Positions 9,425 to 18,333 of a stretch of DNA of 64,000 nucleotides are shown here, piece by piece. How positions within the stretch are numbered: the stretch's first letter is position 1; the number at the start of each line of letters is the position of its first letter. Where the stretch lies: contig NZ_CABPRZ010000009.1 in the NCBI RefSeq assembly GCF_902459695.1, positions 62,001 through 126,000 of the forward strand, written 5' to 3'. The notes beneath the pieces were generated by a model that saw nothing but the letters and a program-made list of their open reading frames with translations, made no database searches and had not been told where the DNA came from. Both the position numbers and the translations under genes were made by a program. Source of the DNA: Pandoraea terrae. GTDB taxonomy: Bacteria; Pseudomonadota; Gammaproteobacteria; Burkholderiales; Burkholderiaceae.

Positions 9425-9693
9425 TGATCTGGCATATCGGGCACGTGCTTCTGCCACGAACGGCCACAGGATCCGCGGTTCGCAGGCTCAGTCGAAGCAA
9501 CGCGTGCGAAATATCATAATTCGCCCAACTCCATGTACGGCAAGACCGTCAACGGACATGTGTTGGGTACCCCATAGCCCGGTTAACGGTCTGGCGGCTC
9601 AAGACCGCACTCGAGGGTGGCCCCCAGAGCCGGATTTCCAACTTAGACCGGTACTGATTTTGGGCTAGCCTCAGGCGTGGATGTACCCGTGCA
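9425..9693. other. Short region with nothing recognised
   Basis: This stretch lies between the cupin remnant and the tehA-like gene. Small frames on both strands are overlapping and unconvincing. It is probably debris at the junction between the metabolic cluster and the copper cluster. Confidence 0.4.
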
Positions 9694-10662
9694 TCAGTCC
9701 TCGTGAGGCGAGGATAACCGCTGTGGGTAGGACCGACTTGTGACAAACAGGTGGACCGTACGTATGGCGAGGTATCCAATGAATAGGTTGGCACCGACGA
9801 AGACCGGTAAAGCTAGCACTTGTGCCGACCGGACGCCCGACTGCGCTAGCTTCAGTCCACTGACCGTCGCGGCGGCGACTCCGAACGTATAGGCCCAGTA
9901 GGCAGGGATGAAGGGCTGCACGCCCAACCAGGGCCCGAGGCGTAGGCCAAGCAGTAACTGGAAAAGACCATAGCCCCATAGCATGAGAAGCCAGTGGTCC
10001 GCGCCGCCAGGAGACAACGCCAACCAAGCCATGGCGCAAACGACCGGCGGGGCGAACTGAATGCCAATCAAAGGGCGCTGAGGCGCGGGTACCGCTGTCG
10101 AATGCCATAGTCGCTGGATGACCAGCGATTCGAGGGCCAACCATGAGAACAGCCCCGCACCCAGGAATAGCCAGCCCCAGTCCGGGCAGCCTAACGAACC
10201 GAGTGCCGCTGCGCTGGTGAAATTGCCAGCAACGGTCGGCAGATACAGGGTCGGCACCATGTCCACCGAGTTCCTCCCGCCTTGCCAGAGCGTGCCTGTG
10301 TGCCAGAGAGAGAAGCCCACGTGCCACGCAATGCCGCTGATGACCAGAAACCGCGCCAGGGTAATTGAATACGGAAGGACTGCCATGGCGACGAGCAAAG
10401 TCGAAACCGCCACCAACGCAGGCGTACCGCCCTGCACGGGGTGCAGGAACTCGGCTTTTACCATCTCGAAGTTCCGGATGGTTTGCCACAAGTAGCCGAC
10501 GATCAGTATGGCCCAGACCAGTCCTGCGGTCGCCAGAAGAGCTTCGCCTACGACCGGCGGCAGATCCCATAGTCGCACCGCGGTGCGCCACGCCTGCCCG
10601 AGACCTGCAAGGCCTAGGACCATCCCGAAGTACGACGCCGGAATCTTCACCGGTCTGCGCAT
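9694..10662 (-). CDS. TehA/SLAC1-type membrane channel (tellurite-resistance/dicarboxylate transporter family)
   Basis: From ATG 10662 the product has about 322 residues, nearly all in hydrophobic helices (ten predicted by eye). It begins KIPASYFGMVLGLAGLGQAWR, the hallmark N-terminus of TehA-like anion channels (P-x-x-Y/F-FGMVLG-x-x-GL). A GTG start at 10686 is also possible. Family members are trimeric inner-membrane channels and some confer tellurite resistance when overexpressed. It reads in the same direction as the copper genes at 10.9-15.2 kb and lies 27 bp after the truncated RND adaptor. Whether it contributes to metal tolerance here is unknown. Confidence 0.8.
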   Translation of the reverse strand: MRRPVKIPASYFGMVLGLAGLGQAWRTAVRLWDLPPVVGEALLATAGLVWAILIVGYLWQTIRNFEMVKAEFLHPVQGGTPALVAVSTLLVAMAVLPYSITLARFLVISGIAWHVGFSLWHTGTLWQGGRNSVDMVPTLYLPTVAGNFTSAAALGSLGCPDWGWLFLGAGLFSWLALESLVIQRLWHSTAVPAPQRPLIGIQFAPPVVCAMAWLALSPGGADHWLLMLWGYGLFQLLLGLRLGPWLGVQPFIPAYWAYTFGVAAATVSGLKLAQSGVRSAQVLALPVFVGANLFIGYLAIRTVHLFVTSRSYPQRLSSPHED

Positions 10663-10689
10663 GCTACGTATACCCGACGATGCCACCGT

Positions 10690-10917
10690 CTATTGGTGCA
10701 TGGAAATTCGTCCGTGGCCGCGAGGAGCGCCACCCGAGTACCAAGCAATTGATGAAAGTTCAGCTTCGCTGAACGGGTTGGCCACCGTCACCGCATACGA
10801 CGCCAGCGGCCCAGGGCGCACGGCGGCATAGATGAATAGCCCCAGCAGTGGTGCTATGACAGCGATCAGTGCGAGCGTGCGGCGCTGCAAGCGAGGAAAT
10901 TCATTACTAATGTCCAC
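10690..10917 (-). pseudogene. N-terminal fragment of an RND/HlyD-type periplasmic adaptor
   Basis: A GTG at 10917 lies within the end of the CopZ-like gene (11-bp overlap). The frame gives RRTLALIAVIAPLLGLFIYA followed by AVRPGPLA-x-AVTVA. That is the membrane anchor and first beta strand of efflux adaptors of the HlyD/MexH type, which continue for about 350 residues. Here the homology stops after about 45 residues, and the frame ends at 10690 with unrelated sequence. The adaptor's partner pump is absent from the window. The fragment suggests that the cus/czc-like part of the copper cluster was deleted and replaced by the tehA-like gene. Confidence 0.6.
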
Positions 10918-11158
10918 AGCACGTGTTCGCCTGAGCAGATGCTTTGACCGTTCCTTCCTCGACTCGCACAGGCGAGTAGCCCGCATCCGCAATGGCATCC
11001 CGAAGCTCCTTCGGATCGGCGTCGGCCGATTCGATCATCACCAGGTGTCTAGCCTGATCGATGGTGAACCCGGCATGGTTGTCCACAGACTTCAGCGCCT
11101 TGGTAATCGCGCTGACACAGTGGCCGCAGGTCATGTCTTTAACTTCAAAGGCAATCAT
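10907..11158 (-). CDS. copZ: CopZ-like heavy-metal-associated (HMA) copper chaperone
   Basis: The product has 83 residues: an HMA domain with MTCGHCVSAITKAL (MxCxxC) near residues 9-15 and the usual beta-alpha-beta pattern (GFTIDQARHLVMIES; ELRDAIADAGYSP). It ends with an extra NTCCGH tail that could also bind copper. Cytosolic copper chaperones of this type hand Cu(I) to CopA-type ATPases. The gene has its own CueR-type promoter about 40 bp upstream (11197-11227). The following RND-adaptor fragment overlaps its stop codon. The metal is inferred from the domain and the copper-specific neighbours. Confidence 0.85.
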   Translation of the reverse strand: MIAFEVKDMTCGHCVSAITKALKSVDNHAGFTIDQARHLVMIESADADPKELRDAIADAGYSPVRVEEGTVKASAQANTCCGH

Positions 11159-11196
11159 GAGATCTCTCCTACTGAGTTTGTTGATGAGATGTTGGA

Positions 11197-11227
11197 ACTA
11201 TCAGTCTTCCCATCGCTGGAATGTCAA
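11197..11227 (-). promoter_or_regulatory. CueR/MerR-type promoter of the CopZ-like gene
   Basis: On the minus strand TTGACA (11227-11222) is followed by a 19-bp spacer containing the dyad TTCCAGCGATGGGAA (11221-11207), then GATAGT (11202-11197) as the -10 element. A 19-bp spacer with a TTCC-GGAA dyad is the signature of MerR-family copper-responsive promoters. Two further copies of this architecture lie at 15.28-15.39 kb. Confidence 0.75.
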
Positions 11228-11366
11228 GGGGTGCATATCGAATCCTTGTCGATATCTCTGGCTTGAGATGCAATCGACTCGCAAGGCGGTTCCAGACAGG
11301 CAGTTCTGCCAACTGTTCCAGGAACGCACCAGCACAATTTGGTCTTTTCCAACAGACGCTTTGCCC

Positions 11367-11723
11367 TCAGCGGGCCAACAGGATCTCGGTGACAAGGAAC
11401 TTGCTCCCCTCGTACTCGGCGCGAAAGCGCACCTTGTCGCCGGCCTGCACCTTGTCGAGCAGGGCCGCGTCGCGCACCTGGTACACCATGGTCATGCTGG
11501 GCATGTCGAGGCTCTTGATCGGCCCATGCTTAATCGTGAGCTTGCCGGATGCCTTGTCAACCTTGCGGATTTCACCGTCAGTGAGGTAGGAACTGGCCGG
11601 CGCGGCGGCATGCTGGCCTGCGGGCGCGCCCGCGGTCTGGGCTGTGGCGACGCCGGTCCAAGCCGCCGACGAGAGACTCAGCACGGCGCTGAGCATCGGG
11701 GAAAAATTGGCTTTGAGTTTCAT
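11367..11723 (-). CDS. CusF-like periplasmic copper-binding protein
   Basis: From ATG 11723 (GGAGGGAGCCTT upstream) the product has 118 residues with a Sec signal peptide ending around AQTAGA. The mature part contains GEIRKVDKASGKLTIKHGPI and LDMPSMTMVYQVRD, the CusF/CusB-C-terminal signature with the HGPI histidine and the two methionines that bind Cu(I). The domain is a small OB-fold that ferries periplasmic copper to RND efflux systems. No intact RND pump remains nearby, so it may act as a periplasmic copper buffer. It overlaps the end of the preceding HbpS-like fragment by 4 bp. Confidence 0.85.
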   Translation of the reverse strand: MKLKANFSPMLSAVLSLSSAAWTGVATAQTAGAPAGQHAAAPASSYLTDGEIRKVDKASGKLTIKHGPIKSLDMPSMTMVYQVRDAALLDKVQAGDKVRFRAEYEGSKFLVTEILLAR

Positions 11724-11956
11724 AAGGCTCCCTCCTTTGGGTTGAAGTAAACCGCTTGACGCGGGTCTCTTGGGGGCGACGCAAGTTTGGCTTGATACCC
11801 GCTGCGCGCGCAGCTCTGTAGCGCCGCATGTGCGGCGCGCAACGCGGCTTCCGGAGTCAAGGAGCGCATTGCGAAAGTTGCCGATTCTTGTGCCGAAGCA
11901 CCTGAACACGCGACGAGGGTTATGGCACATTGTAGGCAAAGCACAGTGGCTTTCAT
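11720..11956 (-). pseudogene. N-terminal fragment of an exported HbpS/GlcG-like protein
   Basis: The frame from ATG 11956 encodes a signal sequence with a possible lipobox (TLVACSGASA) followed by RSLTPEAALRAAHAALQSCARSGYQA. That is the first helix of the HbpS/GlcG (heme-binding, cofactor-like) family, which normally runs another 90-100 residues beginning with a V-x-VVD-G strand. Here the frame instead goes into KLASPPRDPRQ and stops, so the domain is truncated. It overlaps the CusF-like start by 4 bp (ATGA), so translation through it may still matter for the downstream gene. An intact family member lies at 59265-59669. Confidence 0.55.
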
Positions 11957-12025
11957 CCGAAGTCTCGTTGTACTTGAGGTGCGTGAGGATGTATTCAATT
12001 TCGCGATTCGACATGCGATGAGGGG

Positions 12026-13429
12026 TCAATGGTCCCCATGGCCGCCGGGCTTGCGCACCTGCACCTCGACCTGCTGGGCCGGCTGCTGCGCGCGCGGCAT
12101 GGTGCCGCTCCCGCTGGAGGACGAGCGCACCGGCTCGTTCAGCGCGCCTTGGTACTCGGACGCTACCGTGCCCTGTGGATGCTGGTACCAGCCCGGGTCC
12201 TTGTAGTCGCCGGGCTTCTGGTTGCGCCGCACCTTGAGCACGCTGAACATGCCGCCCATCTCGACCGAACCGAACGGGCCTTGGCCGGTCATCATGGGCG
12301 CGGTGTTGTCGGGGATCGGCATCTCCATCTCGGTCATGTCGGCCATGCCGCGCTCGCCCATCACCATGTAGTCGGGAATCAGGTGATTGATCTTGCCGGC
12401 CATGCCGCTGTGGTCCACGCCGATCATGGTCGGCACGTCGTGGCCCATGGCATTCATGGTGTGGTGGGCCTTGTGGCAGTGGAAGGACCAGTCGCCTTCC
12501 TCGTCGGCAATGAATTCGAACTGGCGCATCTGCCCGACAGCGATGTCGGTCGTGACCTCGGGCCAACGCGAGGACTTCGGGATCGGCCCGCCATCCGTGC
12601 CCGTGACCATGAACTCGTGGCCGTGCAGATGGATCGGGTGGTTGGTCATGGTCAGGTTGCCGACGCGGATGCGCACCTTGTCGCCCCGTCGCACGTTGAG
12701 CGAGTCGATGCCGGGGAAGACGCGGCTGTTCCATGACCACAGGTTGAAGTCCAGCATGGTCATGACCTTGGGTGTGTAGGCGCCAGGCTCGATGTCGTAG
12801 GCGTTGAGCAGGAAGCAGAAGTCGCGCTGCACCTCGTCGATCAGTGGGTGCCTGGCCTTGGGGTGCGTGACCCAGAAACCCATCATGCCCATGGCCATCT
12901 GCACCATTTCGTCGGCATGCGGGTGGTACATGAAGGTGCCGGGGCGGCGTGCCGTGAACTCATAGACGAAGGTCTTACCCGGCGGGATGGCCTTCTGCGT
13001 CAGACCCGCGACCCCATCCATGCCGTTGGGCACCCGCTGGCCGTGCCAGTGGAGGCTGGTGTGTTCGGGCAGGCGGTTGGTCACAAAGATGCGAACGCGA
13101 TCGCCTTCGACCACCTCGATGGTTGGCCCAGGTGACTGGCCGTTGTAGCCCCAGAGATGGGCCTTGAAGCCGGGGGCCATCTCGCGCACGACGGGCTCGG
13201 CGACGAGGTGGAATTCCTTGACGCCGTTGTTCATGCGCCAGGGGCAGGTCCAGCCGTTGAGCGTGACCACGGGGTTGTAGGGCCGGCCCGTGTTCGGAAC
13301 CAGTGGTGCCATCGTATTGGCCGAAGTCTGGATCACAGGTTCGGGCAGCGCTGCCATCGCCACTCGGCTGACGCTGGCCGCGGCGATAGCGCCTCCGGCC
13401 AGCGAAAAAAACTGTCTTCTCGAATTCAT
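12026..13429 (-). CDS. Periplasmic multicopper oxidase (copper oxidase, laccase-like)
   Basis: The product has 467 residues. The N-terminus MNSRRQFFSLAGGAIAAA is a twin-arginine signal. All four copper-ligand motifs are visible in order: HWHG, YHPHADE, HPIHLHGHEF and HCHKAHHTM. The last lacks the usual HCH-x3-H-x4-M spacing only in detail. The region after it is methionine-rich (MADMTEMEMP), as in copper-tolerance oxidases that oxidise periplasmic Cu(I). It is expressed with the TolC-like gene upstream (33 bp between them). A role in periplasmic copper detoxification is inferred from family and context. Confidence 0.9.
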   Translation of the reverse strand: MNSRRQFFSLAGGAIAAASVSRVAMAALPEPVIQTSANTMAPLVPNTGRPYNPVVTLNGWTCPWRMNNGVKEFHLVAEPVVREMAPGFKAHLWGYNGQSPGPTIEVVEGDRVRIFVTNRLPEHTSLHWHGQRVPNGMDGVAGLTQKAIPPGKTFVYEFTARRPGTFMYHPHADEMVQMAMGMMGFWVTHPKARHPLIDEVQRDFCFLLNAYDIEPGAYTPKVMTMLDFNLWSWNSRVFPGIDSLNVRRGDKVRIRVGNLTMTNHPIHLHGHEFMVTGTDGGPIPKSSRWPEVTTDIAVGQMRQFEFIADEEGDWSFHCHKAHHTMNAMGHDVPTMIGVDHSGMAGKINHLIPDYMVMGERGMADMTEMEMPIPDNTAPMMTGQGPFGSVEMGGMFSVLKVRRNQKPGDYKDPGWYQHPQGTVASEYQGALNEPVRSSSSGSGTMPRAQQPAQQVEVQVRKPGGHGDH

Positions 13430-13462
13430 GTCGGAGTCCTTGCGTGAAATTGACGGATGGAT

Positions 13463-14899
13463 TCATTGCGCGGCATCTGCGCTCCCTCCCGTTGCACTGG
13501 CGGTTGTCGCGACGGCGCTGGCTGTGGGCCGGCCGATCAGGACCGCTTGCAGGGCCGCGTCGGCCAGCCAGAACTGTTGCTCGGCCGCGATGGCGGCCAT
13601 TACCGCTCCCACCTGGTCGCGTGCATCGGCCAGCAGATCGAACACGCCGATCAGCATGCCGTTGTAGCGAAGCAGGTTTTCGTCCGAGATGGTCTTGCGC
13701 AGCGGCACGACCTCGTCACGTTGGTGACGTGCGATGTCGTAGGTCGTGCGGTAGGCCGAGTAACTGTCACGCACGCTGGAACCTGCCATGCGAAGCGTGG
13801 CTTCCAGGCGCTGGGCCGATGCCAGGACCTGGCCGTTGGCGGCGTCGCGCTGCAGATCGCCCCAGTCGAACAGCGGCAGGCTCAGGGCGATCTCGTAGCC
13901 GCGCCCCGTGGTCCTGCTGCCTGCCGCGCTGTCGAAGGTCGTGTTGCGAATTACGCCTAGCTCGATGCCGGTGACGCTGGTCACGCGGGTCAGACCCCGG
14001 GCGCGAGCCGCAGCGTCGAATTCGGCTTGGGCAAGTCGCACATCCAGGCGCCGGCGGCTGGCTGCCTGACTCACTTCGGCCGGCTGCAGAGGTTGCTTGG
14101 GCAGATCGGGCAGGCGCTCGGGCAGCTTCAAGTCCTGTACCTGGGCCTCGGTCAAACCCAGTTGACGCACCAGTTCCTCGCGCGCCGTCGTGGCCGCATA
14201 GCGCGCGGCCGCGAGCTGAGTTGCCGCGTCGGCGTAGAAGGCCTGTTGGCGCGCGCGCTGGAGCTTGCTGAAGTTGCCCACCTCCTGCATGCGGCGCGCG
14301 AGTTCGGCGCTGGCCTCGGCGCTCTCGTAGACCTGCCCGGCGTACTGCAGGCTTTGCTGTGCGGCCACTGCGCGCACCCAGGCCTGGCGCACTTGGGTGA
14401 CCTGATCCACCACGTCGGAGGTCAGCCGCAATCGTGCTTGCTCGACCTGGTGTTCGGCCAGTTCCCGGCGCAATGGCAGGGTCAGCAGGTCCAGCAGGCC
14501 GATGGAGATCATGCGGCCGAGTTCGAGCGTGTCGCCGTTGCGCAAGTGTTCGAAGCTGAAGATGGGGTTGGGCAGGCGGCCGGCTTGGGCCGCACGCGCG
14601 GTGTCGGCCGCGTGCTGGGCCAGCAGGGCCTGCAGTGCTGGGCTGTTGGCAAGGCCCAGCTGCACGGCCTCCTGCTGCCCGAGCGGCTGGGCCAGCAGCT
14701 CGGACGCTGTCTTCCCGTGCGCTACCCGATCCTCGGGCGTCGCGGCCAGGGCCAGTCGGCCGCCGGTGAAGCTTGCCGCCTCCTCGTTGGTGCGCGTCAG
14801 GCTTTGTTCGAGGTTCACGCTGGCGCAACCCGAAAGCGCGAACAGGGCCAGGGCCACGAGCGAGAAGCGGCTGCGGAAAGCAGCATGGACGCTGCTCAT
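13463..14899 (-). CDS. TolC-family outer-membrane efflux lipoprotein (CusC/OprM-like)
   Basis: From ATG 14899 the product has 478 residues. The N-terminus is a lipoprotein signal with lipobox LSGC (residues near 20-23). The body has two long repeats of TolC type, with the conserved NP-x-x-SFEHLR segment near residue 100 and helical coiled segments rich in A, E, Q and R. The same frame stays open upstream to 15385, but that extension overlaps another gene and lacks conservation, so ATG 14899 is preferred. Family members form the outer-membrane channel of RND efflux pumps. The matching adaptor is only a fragment (10690-10917), so the channel is an orphan here. Confidence 0.85.
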   Translation of the reverse strand: MSSVHAAFRSRFSLVALALFALSGCASVNLEQSLTRTNEEAASFTGGRLALAATPEDRVAHGKTASELLAQPLGQQEAVQLGLANSPALQALLAQHAADTARAAQAGRLPNPIFSFEHLRNGDTLELGRMISIGLLDLLTLPLRRELAEHQVEQARLRLTSDVVDQVTQVRQAWVRAVAAQQSLQYAGQVYESAEASAELARRMQEVGNFSKLQRARQQAFYADAATQLAAARYAATTAREELVRQLGLTEAQVQDLKLPERLPDLPKQPLQPAEVSQAASRRRLDVRLAQAEFDAAARARGLTRVTSVTGIELGVIRNTTFDSAAGSRTTGRGYEIALSLPLFDWGDLQRDAANGQVLASAQRLEATLRMAGSSVRDSYSAYRTTYDIARHQRDEVVPLRKTISDENLLRYNGMLIGVFDLLADARDQVGAVMAAIAAEQQFWLADAALQAVLIGRPTASAVATTASATGGSADAAQ

Positions 14900-15246
14900 G
14901 GCCGGCTCCCAAGGTGAGCGCCGTGACCGGCATCGTGGCTTGACGGCGCGGAAGCCGAAGCGGCCCCCGCGGGGGCTGCGGGTGATGTCTCCTGAGCGGC
15001 CTCCTTGGCATAGCTGCGCCAGCCGCCGATACGACCCACGGTATCGTTGGCCTCGCGCCAGGGCGTGACGGGCTGGTCTGCGTAGCCCTTGTAGGAGGCG
15101 AACGCCGACGAGTACACCAGCACTGGCGCAGTTTGCGGCGCTGCCTGCTGCGGCTCGGCATGGGCGCCCACGGTGGCCAGCAGCAGGGCCATCGTTCTGC
15201 CTGTACGCGAAGGCCATCGGAGGATAGGGCAAGTCATGAATTTCAT
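14896..15246 (-). CDS. Small exported protein of the copper cluster
   Basis: From ATG 15246 the product has 116 residues with a signal peptide (ILRWPSRTGRTMALLLATVGAHA). The mature part contains APVLVYSSAFASYKGYADQ and PWREANDTVGRIGGWRSYAKEA, then an Ala/Ser/His-rich tail (SSHDAGHGAHLG). Its stop overlaps the start of the TolC-like gene (ATGA), and it is the first gene after a CueR-type promoter at 15282-15312. Similar small periplasmic proteins often precede cusC-type genes in betaproteobacterial metal clusters, but I do not know a function. The His-rich tail could bind metal. Confidence 0.7.
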   Translation of the reverse strand: MKFMTCPILRWPSRTGRTMALLLATVGAHAEPQQAAPQTAPVLVYSSAFASYKGYADQPVTPWREANDTVGRIGGWRSYAKEAAQETSPAAPAGAASASAPSSHDAGHGAHLGSRP

Positions 15247-15281
15247 CTCTTGTTGAACTTGGCGGCGAGTTGGTGTGTCGC

Positions 15282-15312
15282 ACTGTCTTGCTTCCCACGA
15301 TGGGAATGTCAA
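15282..15312 (-). promoter_or_regulatory. CueR/MerR-type promoter for the TolC-multicopper oxidase operon
   Basis: On the minus strand TTGACA (15312-15307) is followed by the perfect dyad TTCCCATCGTGGGAA (15306-15292) inside a 19-bp spacer, then GACAGT (15287-15282). The arrangement matches the promoters at 11.2 and 15.37 kb. It drives leftward transcription beginning with the small exported protein at 15246. Confidence 0.75.
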
Positions 15313-15364
15313 TAGCCCTGCCGAAAAAGTTATGAAGCAATCGGAGATTTCTGTTCTGATTCGC

Positions 15365-15393
15365 TTGACCTTCCAATAGTGGCAAGGATCAAG
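15365..15393 (+). promoter_or_regulatory. CueR-type promoter of copA
   Basis: TTGACC (15365-15370) overlaps the dyad ACCTTCCAATAGTGGCAAGGA (15368-15388, written in two arms around ATAGT). This closely resembles known copA/cueO operators of the ACCTTCC-N-GGCAAGG type. The copA start codon lies about 45 bp downstream. With the minus-strand promoter at 15282-15312 it forms a back-to-back pair of copper-responsive promoters. Confidence 0.8.
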
Positions 15394-15432
15394 CTGACGG
15401 CCTGTCGAAACACCAACGAACCGGAGATCCCC

Positions 15433-17871
15433 ATGAGCACAGCCGTCGCACCGACCGCATCTTTGGAGTTCAAGCTCCCCATCGAAGGTATGACCTGCGC
15501 GAGTTGCGTCGTGCGCGTCGAGAAGGCGCTACAGGCGCTGCCAGGCGTCGAAAGCACCGCGGTGAACCTGGCGACCGAGGAGGCCACCGTCCAGGCCTCC
15601 GCCGGCATGGATGCCTGGGCGCTTGCCGACGCCGTGCGCAAGGCTGGCTACGAAGTCCGCTCCCGCCAGACCGAGCTTGAGATCGAAGGCATGACCTGCG
15701 CGTCGTGCGTGGCCCGGGTGGAAAAGGCGCTGCTGAAAGTCCCCGGTGTGTCGGCTGCGGCCGTGAATCTCGCGACCGAGAAGGCTACTGTCACTATGGT
15801 TGACGGCGTGTCGTACGCGGCACTGGCAGCCGCCATCGACAAGGCCGGATATGCTGCCAAACCGGTCGAGGCAATCTCCACTGCCCCAGCCGCCACAGGC
15901 CTTCCGCAATGGTGGCCGGTGCTCGTCGGGACACTGCTGACGCTGCCGCTGGTGCTGCCCATGTTGCTGGACTTGTTCGACATTGACTGGTCGCTGGACG
16001 GCTGGGTGCAACTGGCTCTGGCGACGCCGGTGCAGTTCTGTCTCGGCGCGCGCTTCTACCGCGCTGGCTGGAAGGCCGTGAAGGCCGGGACCGGCAACAT
16101 GGACCTGCTGGTCGCGCTGGGCACGAGCGCGGCGTATGGACTTTCGGTTTACCTGTTGTGGAAGCACGCCGGCCATGGCATGTCGTCGCATCTGTACTTT
16201 GAGGCCTCGGCCGCGGTCATCACGCTGGTGCTGCTTGGCAAATGGCTCGAATCCCGCGCCAAGCGGCAGACCGCCGACGCCATCCGTTCGCTGAATGCCT
16301 TGCGGCCGACGGTAGCAAGGGTTTTGGTGGACAGCATCGAAGTCTCCACACCGGTCGCACAGGTTGCGGTCGGTGACATCGTCGTCATCCGTCCCGGCGA
16401 GCGGGTGCCGGTGGACGGCGCAGTCGTCGACGGCCGCAGCCACGTCAACGAGTCGCTCATCACCGGCGAAAGCATGCCGGTGGCCAAGGCCATCGGCGAC
16501 CACGTGACCGGCGGCTCGGTCAACGAGGAAGGTGTGCTGCGGGTCCGCACGATGGCCATCGGCGCCGAGACCACGCTCGCCCGAATCATCCGCATGGTCG
16601 AGTCGGCGCAGGCGGCGAAAGCCCCGATCCAGCGCATCGTCGATCGGGTGAGCGCCATCTTCGTTCCCGCAGTCCTCGGTCTTGCACTGCTGACCTTCTG
16701 CGGCTGGCTTCTGTATAGCGGCGATGGGGAACAGGCGCTAATCAGCGCAGTGGCGGTACTCGTCATCGCCTGTCCCTGCGCGCTCGGCCTGGCCACACCC
16801 ACGGCCATCATGGCCGGCACCGGCGTGGCCGCGCGCCAGGGCATTCTGATTAAGGATGCTGAGGCATTGGAAGTGGCGCACTCGGTGACCGCCGTGGCCT
16901 TTGACAAGACGGGCACGCTAACCGAAGGCAAGCCGTCGCTGGTCGCGATCGAGGCGGCCGACAAGGGTGATCCGAATGAGGTGCTGCAACTCGCCGCCGC
17001 ACTGCAGAAGACCAGCGACCACCCGCTCGCCCATGCGGTAATGGAGAAAGTCCGGGATCAACGCACTACTGTACCGCCGGCGCATGAGGCCCAAGCCCTG
17101 CCAGGCCGAGGCGTGCAGGCCGTCGTCGGCGGCCAGCATCTCCTGCTGGGCAGTACGCGGTTGATGAACGAGACGGGTGCCGATCCGGGCACGCTGCTGG
17201 CCGTGGCCCAGCGCCTTGAGGGCGAGGGGCGGACTATCTCCTGGCTGCTGGCACGGGGGGACAGCCGGGCCCGCATGCTGGGGCTGCTGGCCTTTGGCGA
17301 CACGGTCAAACCCGCGTCCTACGCCGCCGTCGCGCGGCTGCGCGAACTGGGCATCCGCACGGTGATGCTGACTGGCGACAACCAGGGCAGCGCCCGTGCC
17401 GTAGCGCACGAGTTGGGCATCGATGAAGTCCGCGCGGAACTGTTGCCGGGCGACAAGGCTGCCATCGTGCAAGAACTGCGCAAGCAGGGCCACATCGTGG
17501 CGATGGTGGGCGACGGATTGAACGACGCACCCTCTCTGGTGGCGGCGGACGTTGGTTTGTCGATGTCAACGGGCACTGATGTCGCGATGGAGGCGGCGGG
17601 CATCACACTGATGCGCGGCGACCCGCGCCTGGTGGCGGATTCGTTCGACGTCTCGCGCCGTACCTACTCGAAAATCAAACAGGGCCTGTTCTGGGCGTTC
17701 GCGTACAACGTGCTGGGCATTCCACTGGCGGCGTTGGGCATGCTGAGCCCGGTCATCGCCGGCGCGGCCATGGCCTTCAGCAGCGTGAGCGTCGTCACCA
17801 ATGCGCTGATGCTGCGCCGCTGGCGCGGCGCGGCGACCGGCGCCAACCCGATTCAAGGAGCCCGACCATGA
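15433..17871 (+). CDS. copA: Copper-exporting P1B-type ATPase CopA
   Basis: The product has 812 residues from ATG 15433; a start at 15379 would lie inside the operator. Two N-terminal heavy-metal domains carry GMTCASC (Cys at about 22/25 and 89/92). The transmembrane CPC ion-binding motif is at residues 447-449, the phosphorylation motif DKTGTLTEG at about 491, and GDGLNDAP near residue 695. The HP motif occurs as SDHPLAHAV. This is a full-length Cu(I) exporter of the inner membrane. cueR overlaps its last codon (ATGA), and the CueR box sits directly upstream, so it is autoregulated as a copA-cueR unit. Confidence 0.95.
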   Translation: MSTAVAPTASLEFKLPIEGMTCASCVVRVEKALQALPGVESTAVNLATEEATVQASAGMDAWALADAVRKAGYEVRSRQTELEIEGMTCASCVARVEKALLKVPGVSAAAVNLATEKATVTMVDGVSYAALAAAIDKAGYAAKPVEAISTAPAATGLPQWWPVLVGTLLTLPLVLPMLLDLFDIDWSLDGWVQLALATPVQFCLGARFYRAGWKAVKAGTGNMDLLVALGTSAAYGLSVYLLWKHAGHGMSSHLYFEASAAVITLVLLGKWLESRAKRQTADAIRSLNALRPTVARVLVDSIEVSTPVAQVAVGDIVVIRPGERVPVDGAVVDGRSHVNESLITGESMPVAKAIGDHVTGGSVNEEGVLRVRTMAIGAETTLARIIRMVESAQAAKAPIQRIVDRVSAIFVPAVLGLALLTFCGWLLYSGDGEQALISAVAVLVIACPCALGLATPTAIMAGTGVAARQGILIKDAEALEVAHSVTAVAFDKTGTLTEGKPSLVAIEAADKGDPNEVLQLAAALQKTSDHPLAHAVMEKVRDQRTTVPPAHEAQALPGRGVQAVVGGQHLLLGSTRLMNETGADPGTLLAVAQRLEGEGRTISWLLARGDSRARMLGLLAFGDTVKPASYAAVARLRELGIRTVMLTGDNQGSARAVAHELGIDEVRAELLPGDKAAIVQELRKQGHIVAMVGDGLNDAPSLVAADVGLSMSTGTDVAMEAAGITLMRGDPRLVADSFDVSRRTYSKIKQGLFWAFAYNVLGIPLAALGMLSPVIAGAAMAFSSVSVVTNALMLRRWRGAATGANPIQGARP

Positions 17872-18302
17872 ACATCGGCGAAGCAGCCTCCGCCTCCGGC
17901 GTCTCGGCAAAAATGATCCGGCACTATGAAGGCATCGGGCTGTTGCCCCCGGCGAGCCGCACGGACGCCGGCTATCGGCAGTACAGCGACAAAGACGTGG
18001 GCATGCTGCGGTTTATCCGGCACAGCCGGGATCTCGGCTTCTCGCTGGACCAGATCAGCGAACTGCTCGACCTATGGCAGAACCGCAAGCGCTCCAGCCG
18101 ACAGGTCAAGGCACTGGCCCAGACGCACATCGCGGAGCTGGATGAAAAACTGAAGGAGCTCCAGGAGATGAAGGCCACGCTCGAATACCTGGCGCACTGC
18201 TGCAATGGCGACGACCGGCCCGACTGCCCAATCATCGAGTCGCTCGCGTCAGACGCAGCCGCGCGAGGCCGGCGCAGGACCGCTTCATCAACTTTGGTGT
18301 GA
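17868..18302 (+). CDS. cueR: MerR-family copper-responsive regulator CueR
   Basis: The product has 144 residues. The N-terminal MerR helix-turn-helix is clear ([28 protein letters not shown]). A dimerisation helix spans about residues 80-110, and the metal-binding loop [11 protein letters not shown] places cysteines at 112 and 120, exactly the Cu(I) ligand positions of CueR. The start codon overlaps the copA stop by 4 bp. It would bind the three 19-bp-spacer promoters at 11.2, 15.29 and 15.37 kb. Its stop is followed within about 32 bp by the integrase remnant, so it is the last gene before the island junction. Confidence 0.92.
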   Translation: MNIGEAASASGVSAKMIRHYEGIGLLPPASRTDAGYRQYSDKDVGMLRFIRHSRDLGFSLDQISELLDLWQNRKRSSRQVKALAQTHIAELDEKLKELQEMKATLEYLAHCCNGDDRPDCPIIESLASDAAARGRRRTASSTLV

Positions 18303-18333
18303 GGCGGTGTCCGGAGGTACAGGGGCAAATCCA

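Noticed and set aside
11367-12740. Long 457-codon frame joining part of the multicopper oxidase region to the CusF-like protein
   Set aside because: Only the last 118 codons (from ATG 11723) have a signal peptide and CusF motifs; the rest is an out-of-frame reading of the oxidase gene.
14900-15385. Upstream extension of the TolC-like frame to 15385
   Set aside because: It overlaps the small exported protein gene and the operator region; the lipoprotein signal at ATG 14899 fixes the start.
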